NCBI GenBank assembly: GCA_900769785.1 | Contig: CAAGHV010000102.1 | Coordinates: 1 to 13,284, forward strand | Origin: Bacteroidales bacterium | GTDB taxonomy: Bacteria > Bacteroidota > Bacteroidia > Bacteroidales > P3 | Length of the DNA: 13,284 nucleotides | Direction: 5' to 3' | In this document: positions 1 through 7,156 of the stretch, one piece after another | Layout: every line of letters starts with the position of its first letter | How positions within the stretch are numbered: the stretch's first letter is position 1 | Program-made: the position numbers and the translations under genes | The notes under the pieces: model-generated | The model's database searches: none | Told to the model about the DNA's origin: nothing | Seen by the model: the letters and a program-made list of their open reading frames with translations, nothing else

Positions 1-1857
1 AGTTACGATTACATTGAAACCAGCTTGAACAGCAGATGCAGGGTTAGTACCGTGAGCCGAAGCAGGAATCAAACATACATCGCGGTTAACATCGCCTTGA
101 GCAATGTGGTAGTTACGTATAACAGTAAGACCTGCATATTCGCCGGCAGCACCGGAGTTTGGTTGGAACGATACAGCTGCAAAACCTGTAACTTCGCTCA
201 ATGCTTTGTTCATGTTTTCGATAAGTTCGTAGTAACCTTCAGCTTGGTCGGCAGGAACGAATGGGTGAATTTGAGTAAATTCTGCCCAGCTTAGAGGCAT
301 CATTTCTGCAGCAGCGTTAAGTTTCATTGTACACGAACCAAGTGGAATCATAGCACGATTCAACGAAAGGTCTTTTATTTCCAACTTCTTCATGTAACGC
401 ATCATTTCTGTTTCAGAATGATAAGTGTTGAAAACAGGGTGTTCCAAGTATGCCGATGTACGTTTAAGTTCTTCAGGAATAGTGCAAGTAGGGCAGCAGT
501 TGCCACAAGTTACAGGTTCGAAAGTCTTACCTGCAGCTTCTGCCAATACTCTAAGTATATTGTTTACATCTTCGCGAGATGTAGTTTCGTCGATACTGAT
601 ACCAATGCATTCTTCGCAAATATAACGGAAGTTGATTTTGTTTTCCAAAGCTATTTTGCGAATAACGTCTGTTTTAACAGGACATTGAATAGCCAATGTA
701 TCGAAGAAGAATTTGTTATGTTGTTTGTATCCGTATTTTTCAACTTCTTTAGCCACTACGCTGGCAATATTGTTGATGTTAGTAGCAATAGCTCTAATAC
801 CTTCTTGACCATGCCATGCAGCATAGAAACCTGCCATAATAGCCACCAAGGCTTGCGAAGTACAGATGTTTGAAGTAGCTTTTTCGCGTTTAATGTGTTG
901 TTCACGCATACCCAAAGCCATACGAAGAGCTTTGTTTCCTTGAGCGTCGATAGTCCAACCGATTATACGTCCCGGGAAAGCACGTTTGAAGTCTTCGGTA
1001 ATAGCGAAGTAAGCAGCAGAAGGACCACCAAATCCCATAGGAATACCAAAACGTTGAGTAGTACCGAAAGCACAATCGGCACCCATTTCGCCCGGAGCTT
1101 TAAGCAAAGCCAAAGCCATAAGGTCAGCAGCCATACCTACAAATATACCTTTGCTGTGAGCATCAGCTATAAATTGAGTGTAGTCAACTACTTCGCCAAA
1201 TTGGCCCGGATACTGTACTATAGCACCAAAGAAGGTGTTGTCCAAAGCAGTTTCGCTAACTTTGCCTACTACTACTTCTATACCACGAGGAGCAGCATTG
1301 GTACGTATAACGTCGATAGTTTGAGGGAATACATCGTCGGCAACAAATATTTTGTTTACGTTGTCTTTCACAGCTTGACGGCTGCGAGAGTTGTAGAACA
1401 TAAGCATACATTCGCCACCTGCAGTAGCTTCATCTAGCAACGAAGCGTTTGCCAAAGGCATCTTAGTCATATCAGCTACCATAGTTTGGAAAGTCATCAA
1501 AGCTTCCAAACGACCTTGGCTGATTTCAGTTTGATATGGAGTATATGCAGTGTACCAACCCGGGTTTTCGAAAATATTACGCATTATTACGGCCGGGGTA
1601 ATTGTATTATAATATCCCATACCGATGTATGTTTTATAAATCTTGTTCTTAGAAGCCAGTTCTTTTATGTGGTTCAAGAATTCATATTCATTCATTCCGT
1701 CGGGCAAATTCAATGGTTTGGGAAGGCGAATTGCCGATGGTATAGTCTTATCTATAAGCTCATCAATAGAAGAAACGCCTATTACTTTAAGCATTTTTTC
1801 GATGTCGGCAGCATTACTAACGCCATTGTGGCGTGGTGTAAAATTGTTGGTTATCAT
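1..1857 (-). CDS. gcvP: Glycine dehydrogenase (decarboxylating), P-protein of the glycine cleavage system; 3' end cut by the window
   Basis: This PLP enzyme decarboxylates glycine and passes the aminomethyl group to the lipoyl arm of H-protein (GcvH), in the cytoplasm. The frame is open from the ATG at 1857 to base 1, giving 619 codons of a family usually about 950 aa long. Family blocks are clear: an N-terminal RHNG block near residue 12, YIGMGYY near 86, the ENPGWYTAYTPYQTEISQGR region near 105, LLDEATAGGE near 145, LGSCTMKLNAA near 510, QPNSGAAGEYAGL near 570, and SAHGTNPASA at 600-609. The catalytic PLP lysine lies further along, outside the window. The start is supported by the usual family N-terminus and by a promoter about 48 nt upstream. 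An odd point is two cysteine motifs in the linker between the two halves: CEEC (414-417) and CGNCCPTC (451-458). The identification is secure; the function of the cysteines is unknown. Confidence 0.96.
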   Translation of the reverse strand, partial: MITNNFTPRHNGVSNAADIEKMLKVIGVSSIDELIDKTIPSAIRLPKPLNLPDGMNEYEFLNHIKELASKNKIYKTYIGMGYYNTITPAVIMRNIFENPGWYTAYTPYQTEISQGRLEALMTFQTMVADMTKMPLANASLLDEATAGGECMLMFYNSRSRQAVKDNVNKIFVADDVFPQTIDVIRTNAAPRGIEVVVGKVSETALDNTFFGAIVQYPGQFGEVVDYTQFIADAHSKGIFVGMAADLMALALLKAPGEMGADCAFGTTQRFGIPMGFGGPSAAYFAITEDFKRAFPGRIIGWTIDAQGNKALRMALGMREQHIKREKATSNICTSQALVAIMAGFYAAWHGQEGIRAIATNINNIASVVAKEVEKYGYKQHNKFFFDTLAIQCPVKTDVIRKIALENKINFRYICEECIGISIDETTSREDVNNILRVLAEAAGKTFEPVTCGNCCPTCTIPEELKRTSAYLEHPVFNTYHSETEMMRYMKKLEIKDLSLNRAMIPLGSCTMKLNAAAEMMPLSWAEFTQIHPFVPADQAEGYYELIENMNKALSEVTGFAAVSFQPNSGAAGEYAGLTVIRNYHIAQGDVNRDVCLIPASAHGTNPASAVQAGFNVIVT

Positions 1858-1904
1858 TATATTATTGTTTATTATTTATTTTATTATTATTCTTTTTGCA
1901 ATTG

Positions 1905-1935
1905 CAAATATACGTTTTTTTTTGGATACTGCAAA
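1905..1935 (-). promoter_or_regulatory. Predicted Bacteroidetes-type promoter of gcvP
   Basis: On the minus strand a TTTG -33 element (1932-1935) is followed after 19 nt by TATATTTG (1905-1912), an exact match to the TAnnTTTG -7 element used by the Bacteroidetes primary sigma factor. Transcription should begin near 1899, giving a leader of about 40 nt before the ATG at 1857. It lies about 50 nt past the stop of the upstream hydrolase gene, so gcvP is probably an independent transcription unit. I saw no clear intrinsic terminator in the remaining gap (1936-1982). Confidence 0.72.
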
Positions 1936-1982
1936 GAAATAATATCTCTTGCTATTTTTAACTATCCAAACAGTCATTTCTG

Positions 1983-3542
1983 CTACATAGCTTCGAGGTA
2001 TATAGTAGGCATATTACCTTCCATTTTTCGCAAATTAAACATAGCCGAGTCGAAGTGTAGTAATATGGTGTCTTGTATCAAAAATGGAACGTATGATATA
2101 TTGTGGTATTCCAATTTTCTGTTTGGAAGATTATCTGGCGTATAGTTGTCATCGACAATGTGATAGTTTATTTCTTTGTCAAATTTTACCTTGGTCATAC
2201 CCGGTGCCGATATTTCGAAGTGTGTACATACGTCGTTGCTATACAGTGTAAACTCGCCATGTTGGTTGCTAAAAGTGTTTATGCCCACACTCCAATCGGC
2301 GTTCCATCCTCTGATTACTGCACCTTCCACAGGTTTGTTGCTACCTTTTTCCATTATTTGCCCTTTCAGCATTATATTGTCGTAACCTAGCATATTGTAG
2401 TAGTTTACGGCCTGCCATTCCTTCAGAGGTTTGTAGTTCTTTAGTTTAGCCACCTCGTAGGCTGCAGGTTTCATTGTGCCTATCATGTGGTGTAGGCTAT
2501 CGGTGGTGTAGGTTGTGCCTTTGTGGTTAAGCAGTCCCGAATATTCGGCCTCGAAGTGCACATCGTAGGCATCTTGAAATTCCCACCAGCCAAAGCCGGC
2601 ACTACCACAGTTAAGTGCATATTGGAATACCTCTTTCATATAATAGGTTTGCATATTATAGGCTACAGAGTCGTTATCCACAGCCAGTGATGTTTCGCCT
2701 ATTATCCATGGTTTGCCCACATAGTGGCTATACCACCATATCTCGTTGGGTACCCGCAGTGGATGATAGGTATGGAATTGTACAAAATCAACTGGCAGTA
2801 CGGAGGGGTCCCACTCAAATACTTCTATAGGTTCCGAAAAACCTATGGTCATCAATTGGTGTGGAGCCAAGCGGTCCATAGCGTCTTTCCATTTCGATAC
2901 TATCTCTTTTGCATCGGCTTTGGTACGATCTTTCAGTGGATCGAAGTATAGAGGCTCATTCATGAAGTCATAGCAGAATAGGGTAGGGTTGTTGGCAAAA
3001 TGTTTCAATAGCTTTTCGCAGAAGTCCATCAGTTCATTGTCAAGGGGTGGTTTTATCAGTAGCATTATTCGTAGATCTTTGGCCTTGGCTATTTGCAATA
3101 ATTCATCTATTGCCTGTATTATTTTATCGCAGTCGTGATTTAGATATACCGGTGTGGCTGAATAATAGTAGTATCCTTCCTCGTTTTTCGATACCACATC
3201 CATACATACTCTTATACTGTTGAACCCCATTTCTTTCATTATCTGCATATGAGTTTCCACTTGGTGTAGTATCTGCTCTTTGGTACTGGCCTCGTATTCT
3301 ATAGAGGTTTCGTAGTAGCGTGCCGGCGATATCACCACCTCTTCACCTACCATTAATGGCTCCACTTTGTAATTGACCATAAGGGGATAATAAGCGCTAT
3401 CGGCAATCTTGAATGTACTACCATCAATATATACAAAATCGAGGTATGCCGTGCTTCTTGGCTCGCATGAATAATTGTGTTGTATAGATGTGGTACAGCT
3501 ATATATAAAGCATACACACAAAGCAAATATAAGTCTTTTCAT
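1983..3542 (-). CDS. Lipoprotein glycoside hydrolase, GH5-like (cellulase/mannanase superfamily), with C-terminal carboxypeptidase-regulatory-like domain
   Basis: 519 aa, complete. The N-terminus MKRLIFALCVCFIYSC is a short lipoprotein signal with the lipidated Cys at residue 16, so the protein should be anchored in a membrane and possibly displayed at the cell surface. Residues about 30-340 resemble a GH5-type (beta/alpha)8 barrel. They include GFNSIRV (R111), the acid/base motif MNEP (E196), FHTYH (H257, Y259), the nucleophile motif IIGETS (E283) and GFGWWEFQD (W319-W320). The His that ends strand 3 in many GH5 cellulases is absent (LRIMLLIKPP, 158-166), as in some mannanase subfamilies. 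Residues about 390-455 (LKGQIMEKGSNKPVEGAVIRG...GEFTLYS) look like a beta-sandwich CarboxypepD_reg domain. A retaining endo-glycosidase acting on plant or host glycans is inferred; the substrate cannot be read from sequence. It lies directly after the korAB terminator, with no canonical promoter seen between. Confidence 0.82.
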   Translation of the reverse strand: MKRLIFALCVCFIYSCTTSIQHNYSCEPRSTAYLDFVYIDGSTFKIADSAYYPLMVNYKVEPLMVGEEVVISPARYYETSIEYEASTKEQILHQVETHMQIMKEMGFNSIRVCMDVVSKNEEGYYYYSATPVYLNHDCDKIIQAIDELLQIAKAKDLRIMLLIKPPLDNELMDFCEKLLKHFANNPTLFCYDFMNEPLYFDPLKDRTKADAKEIVSKWKDAMDRLAPHQLMTIGFSEPIEVFEWDPSVLPVDFVQFHTYHPLRVPNEIWWYSHYVGKPWIIGETSLAVDNDSVAYNMQTYYMKEVFQYALNCGSAGFGWWEFQDAYDVHFEAEYSGLLNHKGTTYTTDSLHHMIGTMKPAAYEVAKLKNYKPLKEWQAVNYYNMLGYDNIMLKGQIMEKGSNKPVEGAVIRGWNADWSVGINTFSNQHGEFTLYSNDVCTHFEISAPGMTKVKFDKEINYHIVDDNYTPDNLPNRKLEYHNISYVPFLIQDTILLHFDSAMFNLRKMEGNMPTIYLEAM

Positions 3543-3545
3543 TTA

Positions 3546-3595
3546 TAAAAAAAAGAATAGGAGTAATAGAAAGCTGTTTGGCTTTATTACTCCTA
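3546..3595 (-). terminator. Intrinsic terminator of korAB, adjoining the start of the hydrolase gene
   Basis: An outer stem pairs AGGAGTAAT (3559-3567) with ATTACTCCT (3586-3594), with one more A-T pair at 3558/3595. An inner stem pairs AAAGC (3570-3574) with GCTTT (3581-3585) across a 6-nt loop, leaving a 2-nt bulge. On the minus strand the hairpin is followed by eight U (3547-3554), as expected for Rho-independent termination of the leftward korAB transcript 43 nt after the korB stop. The U-tract ends about 4 nt before the ATG at 3542. Confidence 0.85.
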
Positions 3596-3637
3596 ATTCT
3601 TTGGTTCAATTATTTAATAACTATTATGGTAGAATAT

Positions 3638-4675
3638 TTACACTTCCCAAGTGTCACCACTATTCAAAAGGTCGTCCACACATTTGTATTTGGAAGCAGC
3701 TTTTACTTCTTCCATTTGTTCTTCGAACATTTGAGTATATACACCTTTCTTTACCGAACGGATAACACCTATAGCCACAGGCATATCACCCTTCATTTGG
3801 GCTAGCATCATATGGATACCGGTGTCTTGTGTAGTTTCGTCATGAACCAAAAGATCTTTTTCGGTTATTCCGTTTTCGCCCAATTTTACTACTTCCAATT
3901 TAGTACCGTTGAAGCGGATACCTTTATCGCGGTTTTTACCAAAAATCATTGGTTTGCCGTGTTCAAGAAGTATAGTCTTGTCGTCACGAACTTCGCGGTC
4001 TGTAATAGCTGCATGAGCTTTGTCATTAAATATCACACAGTTTTGTAATACTTCTACTACTGATGTTCCGTAGTGTTCGGCAGCTTGTAGCATTATATCG
4101 GTAGTAAGTTTTGGGTTTACATCCAATGCACGGGCATAGAATGTTCCTTGAGCACCCATTATAAGTTCGGCCGGATTGAACGGATAGTCTATTGTACCAT
4201 AAGGCGATGTTTTGGTTATTTGTCCAAATTTGGTTGTTGGAGAGTATTGTCCTTTTGTAAGACCATATATCTCGTTGTTGAATATGGTTATGTTAACATC
4301 CAAATTGCGGCGAACGATATGTATAAGGTGGTTGCCACCAATAGCCATTGAGTCGCCATCGCCCATATTTATCCATACGCTAAGCGAAGGATTGGCAATT
4401 TTTACACCCGATGCTATGGCACAAGCTCGTCCGTGTATGCTATGGAATCCGTATGTATCTACATAATAAGGAATACGCGATGAACATCCGATACCCGACA
4501 CCATACATATATTTTCCTTTTTGTGGTGTGTTTTTGGAAATACGTTCAACAGCGATGACAAAATAGCGTGGTCGCCACATCCGGGACACCATTTAACCAT
4601 TTGGTCGCTTGTAAAATCGGCTTTTGTCAATTCGACATCCGATTCCAATACAAAGTGTCTTTCCATATGTTCCAT
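3638..4675 (-). CDS. korB: 2-oxoacid:ferredoxin oxidoreductase beta subunit (probably 2-oxoglutarate, KorB)
   Basis: 345 aa, full family length. This thiamine diphosphate-binding subunit works with KorA to convert 2-oxoglutarate plus CoA to succinyl-CoA and CO2, reducing ferredoxin (reversible in anaerobes). The TPP/Mg motif runs from GDGDS (105-109) to IFNN (131-134). The four cysteines expected to hold the [4Fe-4S] cluster are visible: WCPGCG (C30, C33), GIGCSSRIPYY (C64) and LQNCVIFND (C213). There is no fused ferredoxin domain. The start used is M1, 4 nt after the korA stop; M4 is an alternative. Close spacing and complementary function point to one operon with korA, ended by the terminator at 3546-3595. 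Substrate preference (2-oxoglutarate rather than another 2-oxoacid) is inferred from overall resemblance to KorAB pairs and is less certain than the family. Confidence 0.93.
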   Translation of the reverse strand: MEHMERHFVLESDVELTKADFTSDQMVKWCPGCGDHAILSSLLNVFPKTHHKKENICMVSGIGCSSRIPYYVDTYGFHSIHGRACAIASGVKIANPSLSVWINMGDGDSMAIGGNHLIHIVRRNLDVNITIFNNEIYGLTKGQYSPTTKFGQITKTSPYGTIDYPFNPAELIMGAQGTFYARALDVNPKLTTDIMLQAAEHYGTSVVEVLQNCVIFNDKAHAAITDREVRDDKTILLEHGKPMIFGKNRDKGIRFNGTKLEVVKLGENGITEKDLLVHDETTQDTGIHMMLAQMKGDMPVAIGVIRSVKKGVYTQMFEEQMEEVKAASKYKCVDDLLNSGDTWEV

Positions 4676-4679
4676 TATA

Positions 4680-6521
4680 TTATTCCCCCAATATTTTGTT
4701 AAACATTTCTTTTAATTCCGATACTTCGAATGGTAATCCCATTACCTTGTTGTATTGTTGCATTGGGTATTGAGGATAGTTCATGCGAAGGTAGTTTACA
4801 AACTGACCGTTGTTCAATTCGCAAACAACAATTTTCTTGTATCTCTTAAGAATATCTTCGGTATTCTTAGGTAGAGGTGCTATATAGTTGAAATGAGTGT
4901 AGGCTACTTTCTTGCCTTCGTTGTTCATTTCTTCTACTGCCAAAGTAAGTGCACCTGCTGTACCACCCCAACCTATTACCAATAAGTCGGCATCGGGATT
5001 ACCCATTACCTCTTGTTCTGGTATGTAGTTGGCTACGCGGTTTACTTTTTCTTGGCGGTTAAATACCATCTTTCTGTGGTTTTCAGGGTCGGTAGATACA
5101 GAGCCTTTACCATCTTCTTTTTCCAAGCCACCTACACGATGACGCAAACCTTCGGTGCCCGGTATTGCCCATTGGCGTACAAATGTTTCGGGGTTACGAC
5201 GGTAAGGCATATATTCAGGATCGTTGGCTTTGGCTATCGGTGGGTTGATAGCAGGTAGGTCTGCAACCTTAGGTATGCGGAATAGTTGTGTACCGTTGCC
5301 AAGGTAACCGTCGGTAAGTAGTATAACCGGTGTCATATGTTCCAATGCTAGTTTGGCTGCATTGTAGGCCCAATAGAAACAGTTGGCCGACGATGATGCT
5401 GCCAATACTATACATGGTGCTTCTCCGTTGCGTCCGAATAATGCTTGGTTCAAATCAGATTGTTCGGTTTTGGTTGGTAAACCTGTAGAAGGACCACCAC
5501 GTTGTACATCTACTACTACCAATGGTAGCTCAGTCATTACTGCTAGTCCCAATGCTTCGCTCTTAAGCGAAAGTCCCGGACCCGATGTTGATGTACAAGC
5601 CATAGCACCTGCATACGAAGCTCCTATTGCTGAGCATATACCGGCAATTTCGTCTTCGGCTTGGAATACTCTAGCACCCAAAGCTTTGTGCTTAGCTAAT
5701 TCTATCATTACATCAGTAGCAGGGGTAATAGGGTATGAACCTAAGAATAGTTTCAATCCTGCACGTTCGGCAGCTGCCAATAGTCCCCATGCTGTAGCCA
5801 CGTTTCCGGTAATATTGCGGTAACGTCCCTTAGGCATATCAGCTTGTGCTACTTCTACTATTTTAGAGTGTATAAGTTCCAACTTGTCGGCATATTCATA
5901 ACCTTCGGTAAGTACGGCCTTGTTTAGGTCGATAACCGCAGGCTTTTTAGCAAATTTGCGTTCCAAATATGCAAAAGTATGTTCCAATGTCTTGTGGGTT
6001 AAGTAGAAGATAATACCTAGAGCAAACATATTTCTACATTTGTCGGCGGTTTTGTTATCTACACCTTTTTCTTGACCAATGCGTTTGGTAAACGACGATA
6101 TTGGAGCTTTTACTATTGTGTAAGCCAACATCAACTCATCGGTAAATGGGTCTGAAGTGTAACCGGCTTTTTCAATAGCTTCGTCGGTAAAAGTATCTAT
6201 ATCTACAATAACGGTAGCACCTTTTTTAGCCCATTTCAAATTAGATTTGAACGAAGCAGGGTTCATGGCTACCAATATATCACATTTGTCGCCCGAGCTA
6301 TAGATGTGTGTTCCTACGTGTACTTGAAAACCCGAAACACCGGCTATAGTGTTGTGTGGAGCGCGAATTTCGGCAGGATAGTCCGGAAATGTCGCGATAT
6401 CATTACCTGTTAGTGCCGAAGCATCCGAAAACAAGGTACCTGACAATTGCATACCATCGCCCGAATCTCCTGCAAATCTCACAACAAGGTCGTCTTTTTT
6501 ATTAACTTGATTGTTAGACAT
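4680..6521 (-). CDS. korA: 2-oxoacid:ferredoxin oxidoreductase, fused gamma/alpha subunit (probably 2-oxoglutarate, KorA)
   Basis: 613 aa, the usual length for the fused form. Residues about 12-195 are the gamma domain, starting with VVRFAGDSGDGMQLSG. Residues about 235-480 are the alpha-subunit pyrimidine-binding domain, with GSYPITPATD (261-270), QAEDEIAG (287-294), CTSTSGPGLSLKSE (309-322) and the signature GGPSTGLPTKTEQSD (342-356). Residues about 510-600 are the transketolase C-terminal-like domain (DLLVIGWGGTAGA). With KorB it forms the cytoplasmic enzyme that links the TCA-cycle arm to ferredoxin, either oxidatively or for reductive 2-oxoglutarate synthesis. It is first in a two-gene operon and has its own consensus promoter 45 nt upstream. 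No delta (ferredoxin-like) subunit gene is seen in the window. Confidence 0.94.
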   Translation of the reverse strand: MSNNQVNKKDDLVVRFAGDSGDGMQLSGTLFSDASALTGNDIATFPDYPAEIRAPHNTIAGVSGFQVHVGTHIYSSGDKCDILVAMNPASFKSNLKWAKKGATVIVDIDTFTDEAIEKAGYTSDPFTDELMLAYTIVKAPISSFTKRIGQEKGVDNKTADKCRNMFALGIIFYLTHKTLEHTFAYLERKFAKKPAVIDLNKAVLTEGYEYADKLELIHSKIVEVAQADMPKGRYRNITGNVATAWGLLAAAERAGLKLFLGSYPITPATDVMIELAKHKALGARVFQAEDEIAGICSAIGASYAGAMACTSTSGPGLSLKSEALGLAVMTELPLVVVDVQRGGPSTGLPTKTEQSDLNQALFGRNGEAPCIVLAASSSANCFYWAYNAAKLALEHMTPVILLTDGYLGNGTQLFRIPKVADLPAINPPIAKANDPEYMPYRRNPETFVRQWAIPGTEGLRHRVGGLEKEDGKGSVSTDPENHRKMVFNRQEKVNRVANYIPEQEVMGNPDADLLVIGWGGTAGALTLAVEEMNNEGKKVAYTHFNYIAPLPKNTEDILKRYKKIVVCELNNGQFVNYLRMNYPQYPMQQYNKVMGLPFEVSELKEMFNKILGE

Positions 6522-6565
6522 TTTACTATATTTTTATATGTTATCAATTTCGTTATATTAAAGAG

Positions 6566-6595
6566 CAAAGTTAGCACTTTTATTTTATTTTCAAA
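6566..6595 (-). promoter_or_regulatory. Predicted Bacteroidetes-type promoter of korAB
   Basis: On the minus strand TTTG (6592-6595) is followed after 18 nt by TAACTTTG (6566-6573), matching the TTTG/TAnnTTTG pattern with a spacer one shorter than the most common 19-20. Expected transcription start is near 6560, giving a leader of about 38 nt to the korA ATG at 6521. The T-rich + strand just beyond (6598-6632) is an A-rich upstream region for this promoter. Confidence 0.7.
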
Positions 6596-6807
6596 CGTTT
6601 TTTTTTATCTTTTTTCTCACTTTTTTTTGTTACTAAAAATAATAGGATGCTTATTGGTTGAATAATAGTTTGTTATCCTCTTGTGAAAAGCTTAAAGTCA
6701 TTTCAAAAATTGCTTTGTATGCGATTTGTGAAATTTTATTTAGTACAGATGTTTCATGACGCATCTTCAAAATGATTATTCTTGATCGGCTATAGTGGAC
6801 TAATTAT

Positions 6808-6880
6808 ATCACGAGGTAGATTTACATACATCACGTATCAGTTGTGTTGATATCCTGATGACAGTTCAACTACATCACGA
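6808..6880. repeat. ATCACG motifs at 22- and 44-bp spacing
   Basis: ATCACG occurs at 6808, 6830 and 6874, with a degenerate version (ATCCTG) at 6852, so successive copies are 22 bp apart, about two helical turns. Two copies are preceded by AC (ACATCACG) and two are followed by A. The sequence also holds small inverted repeats: ATCAG (6837-6841) with CTGAT (6855-6859), and CAACT (6867-6871) with AGTTG (6880-6884). This might be an array of binding sites for a regulator. The motif is short, so chance is a real alternative. Confidence 0.3.
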
Positions 6881-6937
6881 GTTGCCTTTATGAGGCTATA
6901 CTATATATCAGATGAAAATTTATGGTATATTGTTGTA

Positions 6938-7036
6938 CCTACATAATACCCTACTGTGAAATACTTGACAATAGGGTGGAAAATTTTATTCAATTGCCCG
7001 CCTACATAATTTAATTCAATACAATGGGTGGGAAAG
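6938..7036. repeat. Two related hairpin-forming repeat units
   Basis: Both units begin with CCTACATAAT (6938-6947 and 7001-7010) and end with a related G-rich element after ACAAT: AGGGTGGAAA (6973-6982) and GGGTGGGAAA (7026-7035). Each G-rich element can pair with a C-rich partner to its left. In unit 1 ACCCTA (6948-6953) pairs with TAGGGT (6972-6977). In unit 2 CCCGCCTA (6997-7004) pairs with TGGGTGGG (7025-7032), with two G-U pairs in RNA. The shared ends and conserved pairing despite sequence differences suggest a degenerate tandem repeat rather than coincidence. Confidence 0.5.
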
Positions 7037-7114
7037 TTGTAATCTGAAAATAAGTAAACAAAAGGAGATTGATATCGAAAGAGAGGAATTTAAGTGTTAA
7101 AACTATTTATTCGT

Positions 7115-7146
7115 TTTGGAGATTATAAATAAATGGTGTATCTTTG
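7115..7146 (+). promoter_or_regulatory. Predicted Bacteroidetes-type promoter of the giant Fn3 gene
   Basis: TTTG (7115-7118) is followed after 20 nt by TATCTTTG (7139-7146), then CA, an almost ideal match to the Bacteroidetes consensus. Transcription should begin near 7152, leaving a leader of roughly 115 nt before the ATG at 7269. Confidence 0.78.
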
Positions 7147-7156
7147 CAAATTAAAA

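Larger units (their letters stand above)
6596..7114. other. Long divergent intergenic region with no convincing gene
   Basis: About 520 bp lie between the korA promoter and the promoter of the rightward giant gene. I find no protein-like reading frame, no tRNA- or rRNA-like sequence and no second consensus promoter that would suggest a small RNA. What it does hold is an ATCACG motif at regular spacing (6808-6880) and a pair of related hairpin-forming repeats (6938-7036), listed separately. It could be an extended regulatory region, the eroded remains of a gene, or both. Confidence 0.5.

Noticed and set aside
25..1437. Plus-strand open frames of 66-180 codons across the first 1.4 kb
   Set aside because: They lie antisense to gcvP, their translations have the low-complexity, Ser/Phe/Tyr-rich look of shadow frames, and the minus strand gives a clear family match throughout.
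1..1857. gcvP as a truncated gene or a split GcvPA/GcvPB type
   Set aside because: The frame runs through the N-half/C-half junction (LGSCTMKLNAA onward) without a stop and is cut only by the window edge, so it is the fused single-chain form.
5383..5823. Plus-strand 146-codon open frame inside korA
   Set aside because: It is the reverse shadow of a well-conserved stretch of korA; no start context or recognisable domain.
3638..6521. Pyruvate or indolepyruvate:ferredoxin oxidoreductase instead of KorAB
   Set aside because: The fused gamma/alpha subunit of about 610 aa with a separate beta subunit of about 345 aa and no ferredoxin domain fits the KorAB type, not the single-chain pyruvate enzyme or the IorA layout. 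The exact 2-oxoacid remains less certain.
6808..7036. CRISPR-like array in the divergent intergenic region
   Set aside because: The repeated elements are too short (6-10 bp) and degenerate, spacing changes from 22 to 63 bp, and there are no cas genes in the window.
6660..7080. tRNA or other known structured RNA gene
   Set aside because: No T-arm-like GTTCRANNC with matching acceptor stem and no recognised riboswitch core; only the local hairpins described.
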